Positions 45,364-56,200 of a stretch of 64,000 nt of DNA are shown here, piece by piece. Under the pieces are notes generated by a model. That model made no database searches, was not told where the DNA came from, and worked only from the letters and a program-made list of their open reading frames with translations. Source of the stretch: JAPKZH01 sp964537875. Lineage in GTDB: Bacteria > Acidobacteriota > Aminicenantia > Aminicenantales > UBA4085. The DNA lies in contig CAZIDN010000007.1 of NCBI GenBank assembly GCA_964537875.1, positions 29,688 to 93,687 on the forward strand. The letters are read 5' to 3'. How positions within the stretch are numbered: position 1 is the stretch's first letter; every line of letters begins with the position of its first letter. The position numbers were made by a program, and so were the translations under genes.

Positions 45364-48300
45364 TTAGATCTGGAATCTCATGCCGAGCCGGAGGAGGAAC
45401 GGATTCAGCAGCTCGTTGAGCACGCCGCTTGTGGCGGCGGGACTGGTATAGCTCACGGGAGCCGTGTCTCTGTAGCGGAGCGTGCCGTAGCTGATGTCGT
45501 ATTTCCTGAGCTCCGTGTCCCGATTGAGGACATTGAAGAGGTCGGCGGAGAAATACATACGGGAGGTATCGCCGAGCTTGATCATTTTTTCTGCCTTGAT
45601 GTTCACGCTCCAGACGTTCGGGAGCCGGCTTCTGTTGTCATAAGTTGCCGTGGGTATATTTTTCGAAGATTCGCGCGAGCTTGCACCGGGAACGCCGGTG
45701 TCCCGGATCGTGAACTGCGTGAAGTAGAAAGTTCCCTCATGCGCGGAGACGGTACCTGAAATATTGATATCGAATGGGAGCTGATACAAGCCCGACAGCT
45801 TGAACATCCAGCGGCTGAAGAAATCGCGGTTGGTTTTGCCGCTGGTGCCGCCCATCTGGACTCCGTACATCTGGCCTTCATACGCCCACAGGTTTGTCGG
45901 ATCCGTAGTGGAGCCGGTATACGCGAAGCCATTCGCTCCGTAGTAGTGTTTCTGCATCTGGTAGGTGACCGAGCCGTTCATCATCCACTTGTTCGTTAGA
46001 CGCTTGTTGAAGACCAGGTCAATCCCCCAGTAGATATCGCACTGGTCCGGGTCCCTCATAACGGTCTTTGAGTAGGGCGTGGCAACGGTCTCGGGGAGAT
46101 TCTTCAGGAGGTACCAGGGCTTGCCCTTGGCTTCTCCAGGATCGAAGGTTCGGCCGTCGGGAGTGGTGAGTTTATCCGGAATAGTGCCCGCAACCATATA
46201 GTCATCCTTGTTCCGGACATGATTGTTCAGGCCAGGGAAAGCAGGCAGATTATTATACGTTTCGGGGTAGTAGTTGAGTGCCCAGGAGTTCCGGCCCATT
46301 CGCTTCCAGGAATAGCTCAAAGAGACGCCGAAATCCTGGATGATTTCTCGCTCTAGTGACACGAGGACTTCATGGGTCAGGCTTACCTTCCAATCGTCGG
46401 CAAGATAGGAGGTCGGGGGAGAAAGCCCTGCGGGGTTGGCGAGATCCCAGCCGCTCCACATTAGGCCGTATTCACGGGCCATGTTCCCCTGGAAATTGCC
46501 GGCGTCGTCGAAAGCGCGGTAAACCGGCCGAGTCGACTTGCTGTAGTCCGCCCAATAGAGCTCTTGGTAGCCGGCCTTGCCGTCATTATTGAGGTCGGCC
46601 CACCAGAAATTCATGGTGCCGTACATTCCGAAGGGCGCCCAGTAACCCGTCCCCAGACCGTTAGCGCTGCCGGGATAGAGGGAGTAGGCTAGCTTGGCGA
46701 CCGTCCGGCCGTCGCCGAAGACGTCGAAGTTCAGGCCGAGGCGTGGAGAGACAGTCCAGAACAACTTCTTGGCCTCGACGTAGGCGCGGGTCTTTTCCGG
46801 GATCAGGGGCGCCAGCTTGCCGACTGTGTCGGCGGTGAAGAGCTGTGTATTGACGTTGGAGTAGCTCGTCTGGTAGTCATTGCCGCCGGGTTTAAGCCAG
46901 AGCGCTCTGGTCGTCAGCGGGTCGATCCAGGCCTTGGCATGGTCGACGCGCACTCCGAGGTTCAAATTGAAGCGGCCGGCGGTTATGGTGTCGTTGAAGT
47001 AGAACGCTAACCGGTCCGTGCCGTCACTGTACAGGACATCATTGCTCCCGAGGTTGATCCTCTTGAGGTCGATCCCGAAAGCATCCCGAACGACATCGAT
47101 CTTGCCGTCGCCGTTCCAGTCCACCGTCTCAGTATTATAATTGGTATTGACATAGAAGTTTCCGGGATAGCCGCCGGTGTAGGTGCGCTGGTTGTTGTTG
47201 ATTTCTCCGCCGATTTTGATCTCGTGAGAGGTGCCGGTTCCGAACAGGTTGTCGCTAAAGTACTGGACCTGCAGAACGCCGTAGGGGTGGGGACGGTCGG
47301 AATAGAACCAGGTCTGGGAATTGTAATAGAGGTCGTTCTCGATATCATACCAGGCGACTTTGGTGATCTTCTCGTCGTTGGCCGGCCACAGCCCAAACCC
47401 GGCGTTCGACAGTCCGTAACGGACGGAGACAAACAGGTTATCGCCGAACATGTGCTCGTCCTGGAGCTTATAGGTGGGGTTTCCGAAATAGAAGTTACTG
47501 TGCTGGTTCCATCCGGGCGGGAATGACGGCGAAGAGCTGCGGCCGAATTTTTTCTTGTCTCCGGCCGAGTAGAGGAACTCGGCTCTGTTCTCAGGGATGA
47601 GCTGTAAATTGATTTTGCCGTTGTAATTCGTCAGGTAGGTGTCGTCCCGGACATTGAGGAGGTTGAGCGTCTGAACCTCCTGGACTCCGTAAGCGCCCCA
47701 CCACCAGATCTTGTCTTTCCAGATCGGGCCGCCGGCGTTGAACCCGAAGTCCTTGAGATCAATGGCCCGGTTGTATCCGCCGACTCCTTTTTCGGCGAGC
47801 CTAGCGTCGCTGATCTTGGCCTGCAACTGCTCGTTCGTGTAATAGAACCGTCCGCCCAGGCTCGTCTTGTTCCCGCCCCGGCGGCTGACGAGGTTAATGA
47901 CGATCCCGGGGTCCCGGTGCTCGACATCCATCTGGCCGGTCGAGATGTTCATTTCTTCGAAGGCGTCGAAATCGTAGTACCCGGGTGACCCGGCCGAGTT
48001 CCGGTCCGTGGTCTGCATGCCGTCAACGGTCCATTCCCCGGCGGTGCTTCCCTTGGTCAAGAAGCTCGCCTGCTGGCCGGATTCGACGCCGCCGATGTTT
48101 TCCCGGTCCATCAGGATTGAGGGCGTCATCTGAAGGATGACCCAAGGGTCGCGGGCCGAGGGCAGGCTCTGGAGCATCTCGTAGCCGACGGTATGGGTGA
48201 TCTGCGTTTTTTTGGCCTGGATTATGGGAGTCTTGGCCACAACGGTCACCTGCTCCTCCAGCGCTCCCTGCTCCATGACCACTTTGATGTCCGAGTTGCT

Positions 48301-48591
48301 GTTGACGTTGACGATGACGCCTTTCTGGATTGCCGTCTTGAATCCCTGGAGCTCGGCCGTGACGACATATGCATTGCTCGGGAAGAGAGAGGGAAACCGG
48401 AATCTCCCTTCGGCGCTGGTCTGCACCTTGACCGCCGCAATTTGCGGGCCGGTCAAAGTGACGGTGACCCCGGGAAGAGGAGTTCCGTCCCGATCGAGGA
48501 CGGTGCCCCAAAGATTGCCCGATCTTTCTTGCGCGGACAACATGCCGGTTATCAGAACTGCGCAACAAAGAACGATGAAGACTTTTTTCAT
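45364..48591 (-). CDS. TonB-dependent receptor with N-terminal carboxypeptidase-regulatory domain
   Basis: The 1075-residue product has a signal peptide (VFIVLCCAVLITGMLSAQ), a carboxypeptidase-D regulatory-like beta sandwich (~25-115, GTVLDRDGTPLPGVTVTLTG), a plug domain (EEQVTVVAKTPIIQAKKTQI, then MQTTDRNSAGSPGYYDFDAF and IVINLVSRRGGN) and a ~22-strand barrel ending FLLRLGMRFQI. This is the acidobacterial OmpA/TonB-receptor type. It binds a large substrate, probably oligosaccharide or peptide, and imports it with energy from TonB-ExbBD encoded elsewhere. No TonB box is evident by eye. GGAGG precedes the ATG, and the 5' leader can form a GGAGTG/CACTCC hairpin (48631-48650). Confidence 0.92.
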   Translation of the reverse strand: MKKVFIVLCCAVLITGMLSAQERSGNLWGTVLDRDGTPLPGVTVTLTGPQIAAVKVQTSAEGRFRFPSLFPSNAYVVTAELQGFKTAIQKGVIVNVNSNSDIKVVMEQGALEEQVTVVAKTPIIQAKKTQITHTVGYEMLQSLPSARDPWVILQMTPSILMDRENIGGVESGQQASFLTKGSTAGEWTVDGMQTTDRNSAGSPGYYDFDAFEEMNISTGQMDVEHRDPGIVINLVSRRGGNKTSLGGRFYYTNEQLQAKISDARLAEKGVGGYNRAIDLKDFGFNAGGPIWKDKIWWWGAYGVQEVQTLNLLNVRDDTYLTNYNGKINLQLIPENRAEFLYSAGDKKKFGRSSSPSFPPGWNQHSNFYFGNPTYKLQDEHMFGDNLFVSVRYGLSNAGFGLWPANDEKITKVAWYDIENDLYYNSQTWFYSDRPHPYGVLQVQYFSDNLFGTGTSHEIKIGGEINNNQRTYTGGYPGNFYVNTNYNTETVDWNGDGKIDVVRDAFGIDLKRINLGSNDVLYSDGTDRLAFYFNDTITAGRFNLNLGVRVDHAKAWIDPLTTRALWLKPGGNDYQTSYSNVNTQLFTADTVGKLAPLIPEKTRAYVEAKKLFWTVSPRLGLNFDVFGDGRTVAKLAYSLYPGSANGLGTGYWAPFGMYGTMNFWWADLNNDGKAGYQELYWADYSKSTRPVYRAFDDAGNFQGNMAREYGLMWSGWDLANPAGLSPPTSYLADDWKVSLTHEVLVSLEREIIQDFGVSLSYSWKRMGRNSWALNYYPETYNNLPAFPGLNNHVRNKDDYMVAGTIPDKLTTPDGRTFDPGEAKGKPWYLLKNLPETVATPYSKTVMRDPDQCDIYWGIDLVFNKRLTNKWMMNGSVTYQMQKHYYGANGFAYTGSTTDPTNLWAYEGQMYGVQMGGTSGKTNRDFFSRWMFKLSGLYQLPFDINISGTVSAHEGTFYFTQFTIRDTGVPGASSRESSKNIPTATYDNRSRLPNVWSVNIKAEKMIKLGDTSRMYFSADLFNVLNRDTELRKYDISYGTLRYRDTAPVSYTSPAATSGVLNELLNPFLLRLGMRFQI

Positions 48592-49061
48592 TTCCCCTCC
48601 TTAATTTTGGAGTTTTCTGTTTTTTCCCCTGGAGTGAAATAATCCACTCCCCTTCACCTCTAATCCATCGGCTAACGTATCCCTATATTTGCACCTCCTT
48701 CTCTTTCACTTTGTTAAAAAATAAGCAAAAAACATGCCAAAAATATTATTATGCATATTATTTATTTTAAATAACTTATATTTTTTGTCCGCCTAAATCC
48801 ATCCAATTCCTTGAATTTCGTCCAAAAAATTGGATTTTAAAATACAGGCACGCATGCTTAATTTTTGGATCAGTTCTATGAAAGGTTTTTTAATTCTCCA
48901 GCCCCTTCGAAATTCTTCCAAAGCGAACCCGGGAGAACATCCATCGTTCCCGGACGTCCTGGCGGATTTGCCGCACTCGGATTGCGGGCCTGAATTTTCT
49001 TGTGGAATTTTTTCTGGAATTTGCCTATGATTCTTTTAGAGACTGGAAACGAGAGGATTTC
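48592..49061. other. AT-rich divergent regulatory region
   Basis: The 470 bp between the divergent TonB receptor and GWxTD genes hold no gene. About 48700-48860 is strikingly AT-rich compared with the GC-rich surroundings and probably contains promoters for both sides. A TATGAT (49026-49031) could serve the plus-strand gene, but no good -35 is at the right distance. Confidence 0.45.
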
Positions 49062-51143
49062 ATGAGAACGAGAAGCGCCTCGATCATTTTAACCCTGTTG
49101 GTTTCTGCGTCCCTGATATTTCCGGGACAAACCAAAATTAAACCTAAAGACCTGGCGGCCAAATACCAGGAATGGCTCAAGCTCACAACCTATATCATCA
49201 CCGATAGGGAAAAGGACGTTTTTATGAGCCTGACCAACGACAGAGACCGGGACGTTTTTATGGAGACGTTCTGGAAGGTGCGCGATCCCACGCCGGGGAC
49301 ACCGGTCAACGAATTCAAGGAAGAACACATCAAGCGTTTTCAGGAGGCCGACAAAAGGTTTCGTCGCAGGTCGGCCAGGGCAGGCTGGATGACCGACCAG
49401 GGCAGGTTCTATATCATCCTCGGCCCTCCCATCAGCACAGAAGACATCGCCGGCACCACCGAGATCTATCCCTGCGAGATTTGGTCCTATTATGGCGATG
49501 TCGCGAGAGGGATGCCGCAGCATTTTTCCCTGGTCTTTTATCAGCGCGGAGGAAGCGGCGAATACAAGCTGTACGATCCCGTCTCGGACGGTCCGGGCCG
49601 GCTGATCATCGGTTCGGAGCACATGGACGCTTTTGATTATCAAGCGTTTTACCAAAAACTCTATGATCTTTATCCCAGCCTGGCCTTGGTCTGCCTTTCG
49701 ATCATCCCGGGGGAAATTCCGTACGCGTATCAGCCCTCGCCCGAGAACTCCATCATGATGGCGAATATCCTTGACTCCCCGAAAAAGTTCGTTAATGAAA
49801 GTTACGCCACGCATTTCCTGAATTACAGGGGCGTCGTCAGCACGGAATATCTGACCAATTATATCGACAGCGAAATCAACGTCGCCGTCGCCCACGATCC
49901 CATTTCCGGCATGGCCTTCTGCGATTTCGCCATGTCCCCCGCGCAGCTTTCACTGGATTATTTTGGGCCAAAGGACTATTACTTCTGCGCTTTTCAGGTC
50001 GATGTCAGCCTTCGGGCCGGGGAAAAGATCGTTTTCCAATATTCTAAGGAATTCCCCTTGACCATCCCCGCGGACCAGCTTCAAGAGACTCAAAGCATGG
50101 GAGTCTGCATTGCGGATTCCTTTCCCATAATCGAGGGAAAATACCAATTGACCGTGCTCCTCCGCAACACGACGGGGAAAGAATTCAGCATTCTCGAAAG
50201 CCCTGTGGAAATCCTGGGTGGATCAGGCCGGCCGCGGCTCATCGGGCCGGTCTTGGGCTACAAGCTCACGGACGTCCAGGTCGGCATGCGGCTTCCTTAC
50301 CAGGCCATGGATAAACGGTTGAATATCGACCCCAAAAATACATATGCGGCCGCCGATCAAATCATCCTCCTGTTCAATATCTCCGGCCTCACCCGGGAGC
50401 TGTGGAAGGAAGGGACGGTAGGCATTTTCATCAAAGGGTCAAGGGCCGGCAATCCCTATCAAAAGTCCTTTTCCGTGCCGCTCGGCGGGCAGGCCTTTCA
50501 TGAAGCGGTCAGCTTCACTCATTCGCTGGCGGCCGCGGAGCTCCTTCCTGATTATTACGACCTGGCATTGACCTTGAAGGACCGGAGCGGAAACGTCCTC
50601 GACGAGCGGAAGGCAAACTTCATTCGTTCTCCAGAAAAGGCGGTTTCGCACCCCATCATCGCCTCAAAAGCGTCTTCGTTGGCCAACAGCTTTTTGCTTT
50701 ATTACATGCTTGCTTATCAATATGACCAGATCAACGAAAATGAGAAAGCCGAGGCCATGTATAAAAAAGCCTACAGCCTCAATCTCGCCTATTTGCAAAG
50801 GATTCCGGAATACGCAGGCCTTCTCCTGAAGGTCAAAAAGTATGGAGAGGCCCTCGCCCTCATCGAAGCGATCAAGGGGGACGAAAAGCTCAGATTCCAG
50901 TACTATTTCAACAAGGGCCGGGCCCAGATGGGACTGGAAAAGCATGCCGAAGCGATCGACAGCTTTCTCCAAGGGAATAAGATTTACAACAGCGACACGG
51001 GACTTTTGAATGCGCTGGGCCAATGCTATTACAAGACCGGACAAATCCAAAGCGCGCTGAACGCGCTGAACGCTTCGCTCAAACTGAACCCCGATCAAGC
51101 GGACGTCAAGAAGCTCATCCAGGCCATCGAGGAAAAGAAATAA
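49062..51143 (+). CDS. GWxTD-domain secreted protein with C-terminal TPR repeats
   Basis: From the ATG at 49062 the product has 693 residues with a signal peptide (SASIILTLLVSASLIFPGQ). The GWxTD domain (~20-180) includes YIITDREKDVFMSLTNDRDR, FWKVRDPTPGTPVNEFKEEH and the name-giving RAGWMTDQGRFYIILGPP. A long beta-rich middle part (FCAFQVDVSLRAGEKIVFQY, YQLTVLLRNTTGKEFSI) follows, and at least three TPRs (~570-690) complete it. GWxTD proteins are widespread in Acidobacteriota, Aminicenantota and relatives; their role is unknown, with envelope or lipoprotein partners suspected. The ATG is chosen over an upstream ATG at 49002 because GAGAGG lies five bases before it and the signal peptide then starts correctly. 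Confidence 0.87.
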   Translation: MRTRSASIILTLLVSASLIFPGQTKIKPKDLAAKYQEWLKLTTYIITDREKDVFMSLTNDRDRDVFMETFWKVRDPTPGTPVNEFKEEHIKRFQEADKRFRRRSARAGWMTDQGRFYIILGPPISTEDIAGTTEIYPCEIWSYYGDVARGMPQHFSLVFYQRGGSGEYKLYDPVSDGPGRLIIGSEHMDAFDYQAFYQKLYDLYPSLALVCLSIIPGEIPYAYQPSPENSIMMANILDSPKKFVNESYATHFLNYRGVVSTEYLTNYIDSEINVAVAHDPISGMAFCDFAMSPAQLSLDYFGPKDYYFCAFQVDVSLRAGEKIVFQYSKEFPLTIPADQLQETQSMGVCIADSFPIIEGKYQLTVLLRNTTGKEFSILESPVEILGGSGRPRLIGPVLGYKLTDVQVGMRLPYQAMDKRLNIDPKNTYAAADQIILLFNISGLTRELWKEGTVGIFIKGSRAGNPYQKSFSVPLGGQAFHEAVSFTHSLAAAELLPDYYDLALTLKDRSGNVLDERKANFIRSPEKAVSHPIIASKASSLANSFLLYYMLAYQYDQINENEKAEAMYKKAYSLNLAYLQRIPEYAGLLLKVKKYGEALALIEAIKGDEKLRFQYYFNKGRAQMGLEKHAEAIDSFLQGNKIYNSDTGLLNALGQCYYKTGQIQSALNALNASLKLNPDQADVKKLIQAIEEKK

Positions 51144-51244
51144 AATCCAATCAGGCGATTCGGGTGCGGCGGGGCACAACCGCGCCACTCGCTCTGATTA
51201 AAAGGGATGCTTTTTGAAAAGGGGTGTTTTTTTTGAGATGACTT

Positions 51245-53107
51245 TTAGCCGGCGCTTCCGCCGCCGCCCCCGCCTCCCCCGCCGCCTCCTCCGCTGAATC
51301 CTCCGCCGCCGCCGGATGAATAATGGGCGGCCGAGGTACTGGCCTGCTGGATGGAGCTCGAGATGTGGTCGATGCTGCTGATCATGCTCGTCAGGCGGCC
51401 GGAGCTGATGAAGGCGGCCTGGCTGTAACCGTGATACCAGGCGGGTGACGCCGCCCGCTCGTCCTTGAGGATGATCGGGAGCGTCTTGATAATTTTTTTA
51501 GCGTTGCCAAAAATAATCCCGAAGACCAAATATCGCTCCCACAACTTATACGCTTCGGGCGCCAGTTCTTTGAAATCGGAGAAGTCGTCCAGGAACCGCC
51601 GCAGGGCTTTCCATTGGTCATTCTCGTGCGCCCAATGTTGAGCCCGCCGCTTCATGAACGGAATGAGGAGAATCGCGAGAGCGACCAATGCGGGATTTAG
51701 GGTTAAAACGGCCAAAGGCCAAGTGACAACGAGAAAGATATTGCGCATGCGCAAGCTCGCCGGCTCGATGAAATTGAGCTTTTTCCCCTCGAGTTTGATG
51801 TTCTTGGCCCATTCCTGATACCATTTTTGAAATGTCTGGGGATTGCGTTTGAGGTATTTTTTGATATTGTCGAGCGTCTGCCGCGCGCCGACCTGCGGCG
51901 CATCGTCAGACGGCTCACTGAACAGCCATTCTAAAAGATCCCGCTCGTAGCCGAGCAGGGTCGCTTCGTTCTTAAATTCTTTGCGCAGATTCAGCGTCGT
52001 TTCGTAGTCATCCTTGCGCCCGAAGAGGCCCCGTTTTTCAACCAGCCGGTCCTCGATCTCGATATAGCCGCGCCTGGCCAAATCAAAAATCGTCGCCGTG
52101 AACGACTTCGGCGTGATCCCCGCCCCTTCCTTTAAAAGGACTTCGACAAGAGCCGGCTGGAGCTTGGAGGCAGGCTCATGGGCATAGGGAGGAATATCCA
52201 TAAAGCGATAATCCTTGCCGACCTTTTTCCAGAAATGCAAATAAAAAAGCAGCCAGAAGAGCGGCCCCAGGAAGAACAAGACGAGCCAGGCATAGAATCC
52301 CCGCTGCAGGTTCTTTGCGCTGCGTGCATCCCCTTCCTGGTCGCGCTTGGCTTTGGCAATAGTATCCTGGACGAATTGCGCTTCTTCCCGGCGGATCGAG
52401 TCCATCGTGTGGCGGTCTGAGGCAACGCCGCTCACCAGCCCCGCCGGCCAGGCCATCCGGATTTCCACGAATTGGCCGGACCGGATATACGCGGCCGTGA
52501 AACGGGCCGTCTGGTTATCCACGATCTCCGCATTGCCGGAAAGAGGCCCGTGGCCGTAGACGAGAATGTCGCGCGGATCCGGGAGGGGTTCTGGAAGCCG
52601 GATGGTGATTACAGCGTTATGGGTAGGCTTGTCCCACCCTTCTCCGATCACCTGCCAATAAAGTTCGGAGACGTCCGGATAGCTGATGATCCCGCCGCGG
52701 ACCCGGTAATGGATGTGGAACGTCCGGCGCTCGTTGCGGGCCGAATAATACCATTTGGCTTCGAAGCGGCCCTTCGCCTGGCCGACCTCTGTTCTCAGCG
52801 GAATGCCCTGTTCGTCGGTGATCGAAAAATCCACCAGGGCAGCATCATAGCGAGTGCCCTGCCTGTCGATTCGGATCGGGATCCATAGCTTAGCCCAGCT
52901 GAATTTCCCCTGGAACTCATAGGTCCGGAATTCGTCGACGGAAAAGGCCCCGTCCTTGTCGATCTGGATCTGGATCCGGACCTCGGGAAAATAGAAGTTT
53001 TTCGATTCGTCCCCGGCCGCGGGAATGGAGAGCATGAGAAACAGAACGAAGCTGAATAAAAAAAAGCCGATGGACGTTTTGACTTTTAAACTTTTCCTTT
53101 TTGGCAT
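51245..53107 (-). CDS. DUF2207 membrane protein with Gly-rich tail
   Basis: The 620-residue product has a signal peptide (GFFLFSFVLFLMLSIPAAG) and a DUF2207 extracytoplasmic beta domain (YFPEVRIQIQIDKDGAFSVD, FSWAKLWIPIRIDRQGTRYD). Membrane segments lie at ~270-295 (WLVLFFLGPLFWLLFYLHFW) and ~455-485. A cytoplasmic winged-helix-like part separates them (GITPKSFTATIFDLARRGYI). The tail is a run of Gly with a few Ser/Ala (~595-620), standard for this family and possibly a low-complexity surface anchor or linker. The function of DUF2207 proteins is unknown. GAGGAT precedes the ATG. A REP-like palindrome ends 21 bp upstream of the start. Confidence 0.87.
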   Translation of the reverse strand: MPKRKSLKVKTSIGFFLFSFVLFLMLSIPAAGDESKNFYFPEVRIQIQIDKDGAFSVDEFRTYEFQGKFSWAKLWIPIRIDRQGTRYDAALVDFSITDEQGIPLRTEVGQAKGRFEAKWYYSARNERRTFHIHYRVRGGIISYPDVSELYWQVIGEGWDKPTHNAVITIRLPEPLPDPRDILVYGHGPLSGNAEIVDNQTARFTAAYIRSGQFVEIRMAWPAGLVSGVASDRHTMDSIRREEAQFVQDTIAKAKRDQEGDARSAKNLQRGFYAWLVLFFLGPLFWLLFYLHFWKKVGKDYRFMDIPPYAHEPASKLQPALVEVLLKEGAGITPKSFTATIFDLARRGYIEIEDRLVEKRGLFGRKDDYETTLNLRKEFKNEATLLGYERDLLEWLFSEPSDDAPQVGARQTLDNIKKYLKRNPQTFQKWYQEWAKNIKLEGKKLNFIEPASLRMRNIFLVVTWPLAVLTLNPALVALAILLIPFMKRRAQHWAHENDQWKALRRFLDDFSDFKELAPEAYKLWERYLVFGIIFGNAKKIIKTLPIILKDERAASPAWYHGYSQAAFISSGRLTSMISSIDHISSSIQQASTSAAHYSSGGGGGFSGGGGGGGGGGGGSAG

Positions 53108-53127
53108 GGGATATCCTCGTAATTAAT

Positions 53128-53238
53128 GGGGTCAAACCTACTCGTTACGCATCTTCCCCTGGCCAATTGTGCGTAACGAGTAGGTTTGACCCCAATTTTA
53201 TTTCTGGCCAATTGTGCGTAACGAGTAGGTTTGACCCC
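53128..53238. repeat. REPIN-like cluster of three 24-bp units
   Basis: GGGGTCAAACCTACTCGTTA plus four further bases (53128-53151) is followed by two exact inverted copies (53170-53193 and 53215-53238). The latter two lie in a 34-bp direct repeat (53160-53193 and 53205-53238). Units 1 and 2 form a 24-bp hairpin with an 18-base loop. The cluster fills the gap between the kinase stop and the DUF2207 start. Confidence 0.85.
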
Positions 53239-53241
53239 GCT

Positions 53242-56200
53242 TTATCCGGCCAGGCGCTTCTTGGCCTCTGCGATCTCGGGATGGCCGGGGTCGGCGTCTT
53301 TCCAGAATTCAAGGAATTTTTGATACTGCTCCCGGGCCTGCGCCTTTTCGCCTTTTTCTTCATAGATCCGGCCCAGCCTGTAGTGATACAGCGGATGGAT
53401 GAGCAAGCGGAGCTGGTTTTTGCGATCGATCGTCATCAGGCGCCCGTATTCGGCGATAGCCTTGTCCAGCTCCCCTTTTTTCCAGTAAGCTCGCGCCAAA
53501 ACGTCTTTGAGGAAGGGCTGGTTGGCAAAAGCCAGATTTGACGTATGCATCAGCGGCGGATCCAAGGGAACGATTTTTTCGGAAAGGGCGATGGCTCTAT
53601 CGATGGAGCCCTCCGCCAGAAAAACTTCTGCCTTCAACAACTCATAAAGAAAAGTCATGGCTCTTTTATTGGCTGAATCCACGGCGGGCAGGAGAGGCTC
53701 GATTTCGGCCAACCTTGCTTTTGCTACGTCAATTTTTCCCTGTTTAAGGTCCACCCATCCTCGCTGGAAGCTGTCTTGCGCCGTATCAGATATCCTGGTG
53801 GCCGGATTCTGTTTGAAATTGTAATCGCACCATCCTTGGAAAGCTTTCCGCGCTAGATCGAATTGTCCAAGATCCGAATAAATATATCCTGTGATCCAGT
53901 CTATGGTTGCGACCCCATAGGAAAATTCTGCTTTTTCGGCCTGCTTTTTTAGGGCAAGATATTCTGCCAGAGATCGATCCCGGCGACCGAGAAAATAGTC
54001 AAAGTAACCCTTCAGCCAGATTCCTTCCCATTTCGCCGTTGGAGTCAGCGTCCGTTCGATAAACTGATCGATCCAGTTCATCGCTTCTGGATAATTTTCT
54101 TCCAGAGCAAAACAATAGGCCAGCCCCCTGCAGGAACTATGGAAATCCGGCCTGATGGCCAAGGCCTCCTTATATTTTCCGATGGCCTCATCGAGTCTTC
54201 CCATGCGCAGGTACGACTCGGCGATGGAATCTATGGGATTGGGGAGCCCGGGATTGACGGATGCATAGCGCTCGAAATATTCGATGGCTTTTTCCATATT
54301 GCCTATCTGCATATTGTCATAGGCGATTTGATTAATGGCATAACCAAAATTCGGGTCCAGCATTACGGCCTTCTTGAGTTGCTCGATGGCTTCTGGATAT
54401 TGCTCTTGGCCTTCGTAATATAACCCCAGTTCGGAGAAGGCATATTTTTCTTCAGGATATTTTTTGACCAATTCGGTCAGGATACGGAATCTTTTCTCCG
54501 GGTTCCTTTCGATGACGCTGGCATAGGAGGCTTCGATGTAAAGCCTCTCTTTCTCGGTGGCTTTCTGAGAATATTTTTTCGCGACCTCGTAAGCTTCGGC
54601 TCGGGCTTTAAAATCGATCAAGTTGCCGTTGGCCCTACCCAGGTAGAGATAGGCCACGGCAAAGGTCGGGTCGAGCTCGACAGCCTTCTTCAGAAATTTT
54701 TGGGCGTCTTGATAAAAAAACTTTTCGTAATCGTCCCGGCCCCTGAGAAAATAATTATAGGCTTCTATGGAATTCGTCGTGAGATCAATAATCCTGGCCG
54801 GGGCTGCCGCCGCGATCTTGCGCTCCGACAATCCTATGCCCCGCGAGATATTTCGGCTCAGATCGTCGATCTGGCTTTTGAGGATGCTTCCGACACCTTC
54901 GCCCCTGGCCCCCGCGCTTTTGAGAAGCTTCTTCGTTTCCACCTCAAGGACTTTTGCATCTGTGGCGAACATCTCTCCGGCCTTGACGAAGCTTCCCAAA
55001 ACAATGGCCTCGATGCCCTCGCGTTTGCAGAGCGCGAATCCTTGATCCTCATCGATAAGGCCGCCGGCGTCTTTGCCCAGTTGCCTGAGGACGTCCTTCA
55101 TCCGCTCCCACGTCGTCACGCGCAGATACCTGGACTGCTCGAGGCTCGTGATCAGGAGGTTGGGGATGGCTTCCTGGAGATAGTCGAAGGCCTTGTCGCC
55201 CGTTTGATTTTTAAAGCTGATAACGGCGATAGAACGTCTAGCCGGCTCTTTTTTGGGGATTAAGAAGAGGGCGAGCAACCCTGCCGCAATGACGGCTATG
55301 ACAACTAGGGCAGGGATAAAAAGCTTTTTTAGAGTGAACTTGACCGTGATTTCCCGCGAGGTGAGGCGTGTGGTTCGGGGAATGACCCGCTCGGTCGTGG
55401 GGACGCCTTTTTCAACCTTGGCCAGCTCGGCCTGCACTTCCTCGGCACTCTGGAATCTCTTGGCTCTATCTTTTTCCAGGCACCTGAGAATCAGCCGGCT
55501 GAACTCTTCAGGAATCTGGCTGTTGATGGTTCTCGGGTCGGGAGGCGGCTGGGTTTCCTGCTTCAGGGCAACGCTTAAAACGGATTCACCCTCAAAGGGA
55601 ATTCTTCCGGTCAACATTTCAAAAAGGATAATGCCCAGAGAATAAATGTCCGAACGCAGGTCGATATCCTTCCCTTCGACCTGCTCGGGAGACATGTATT
55701 CAGGCGTGCCAATCATCACGTTGCCGCCCGTCAGGCCTTTTGTCCGAAAGGTCCGGGCGATCCCGAAGTCCATAATACGCGCATTTCCCTCACGGTCGAG
55801 CATGATGTTCTGGGGCTTGAGGTCGCGGTGGACGACGCCCAGCCGATGGGCTTCCGCCAGCCCGTCGCAGACCTGCTTGATGACGGCGATCGTCTTGCCG
55901 ACGCTCAACTGCCCGACTCTGGCGATCGTGCTCTTGAGGTCCTCGCCGGGGACATACTCCATAGTGATAAAATACGTGCCCTCGGCCTTCCCGAAGTCGT
56001 ACATCCGGCAGACATTTTTATGGGTGACGGTGCGGGCGACCTTGAGCTCGTTCCGGAAGCGGGCGATCGTCTCTTCATCAGAGGAGATCTCGGGCTTCAG
56101 GAGTTTGAGGGCGATTTTCACATCCAGGTCCTTATCCAATACCTTGTAGACCTTGCCCATGCCGCCTTTGCCCAGCTCTTCGATGACCTGGTAGCGGCCG

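Noticed and set aside
53128..53238. CRISPR array
   Set aside because: The units are inverted as well as direct, only three in number, and no cas gene is nearby; the pattern fits REPIN elements.
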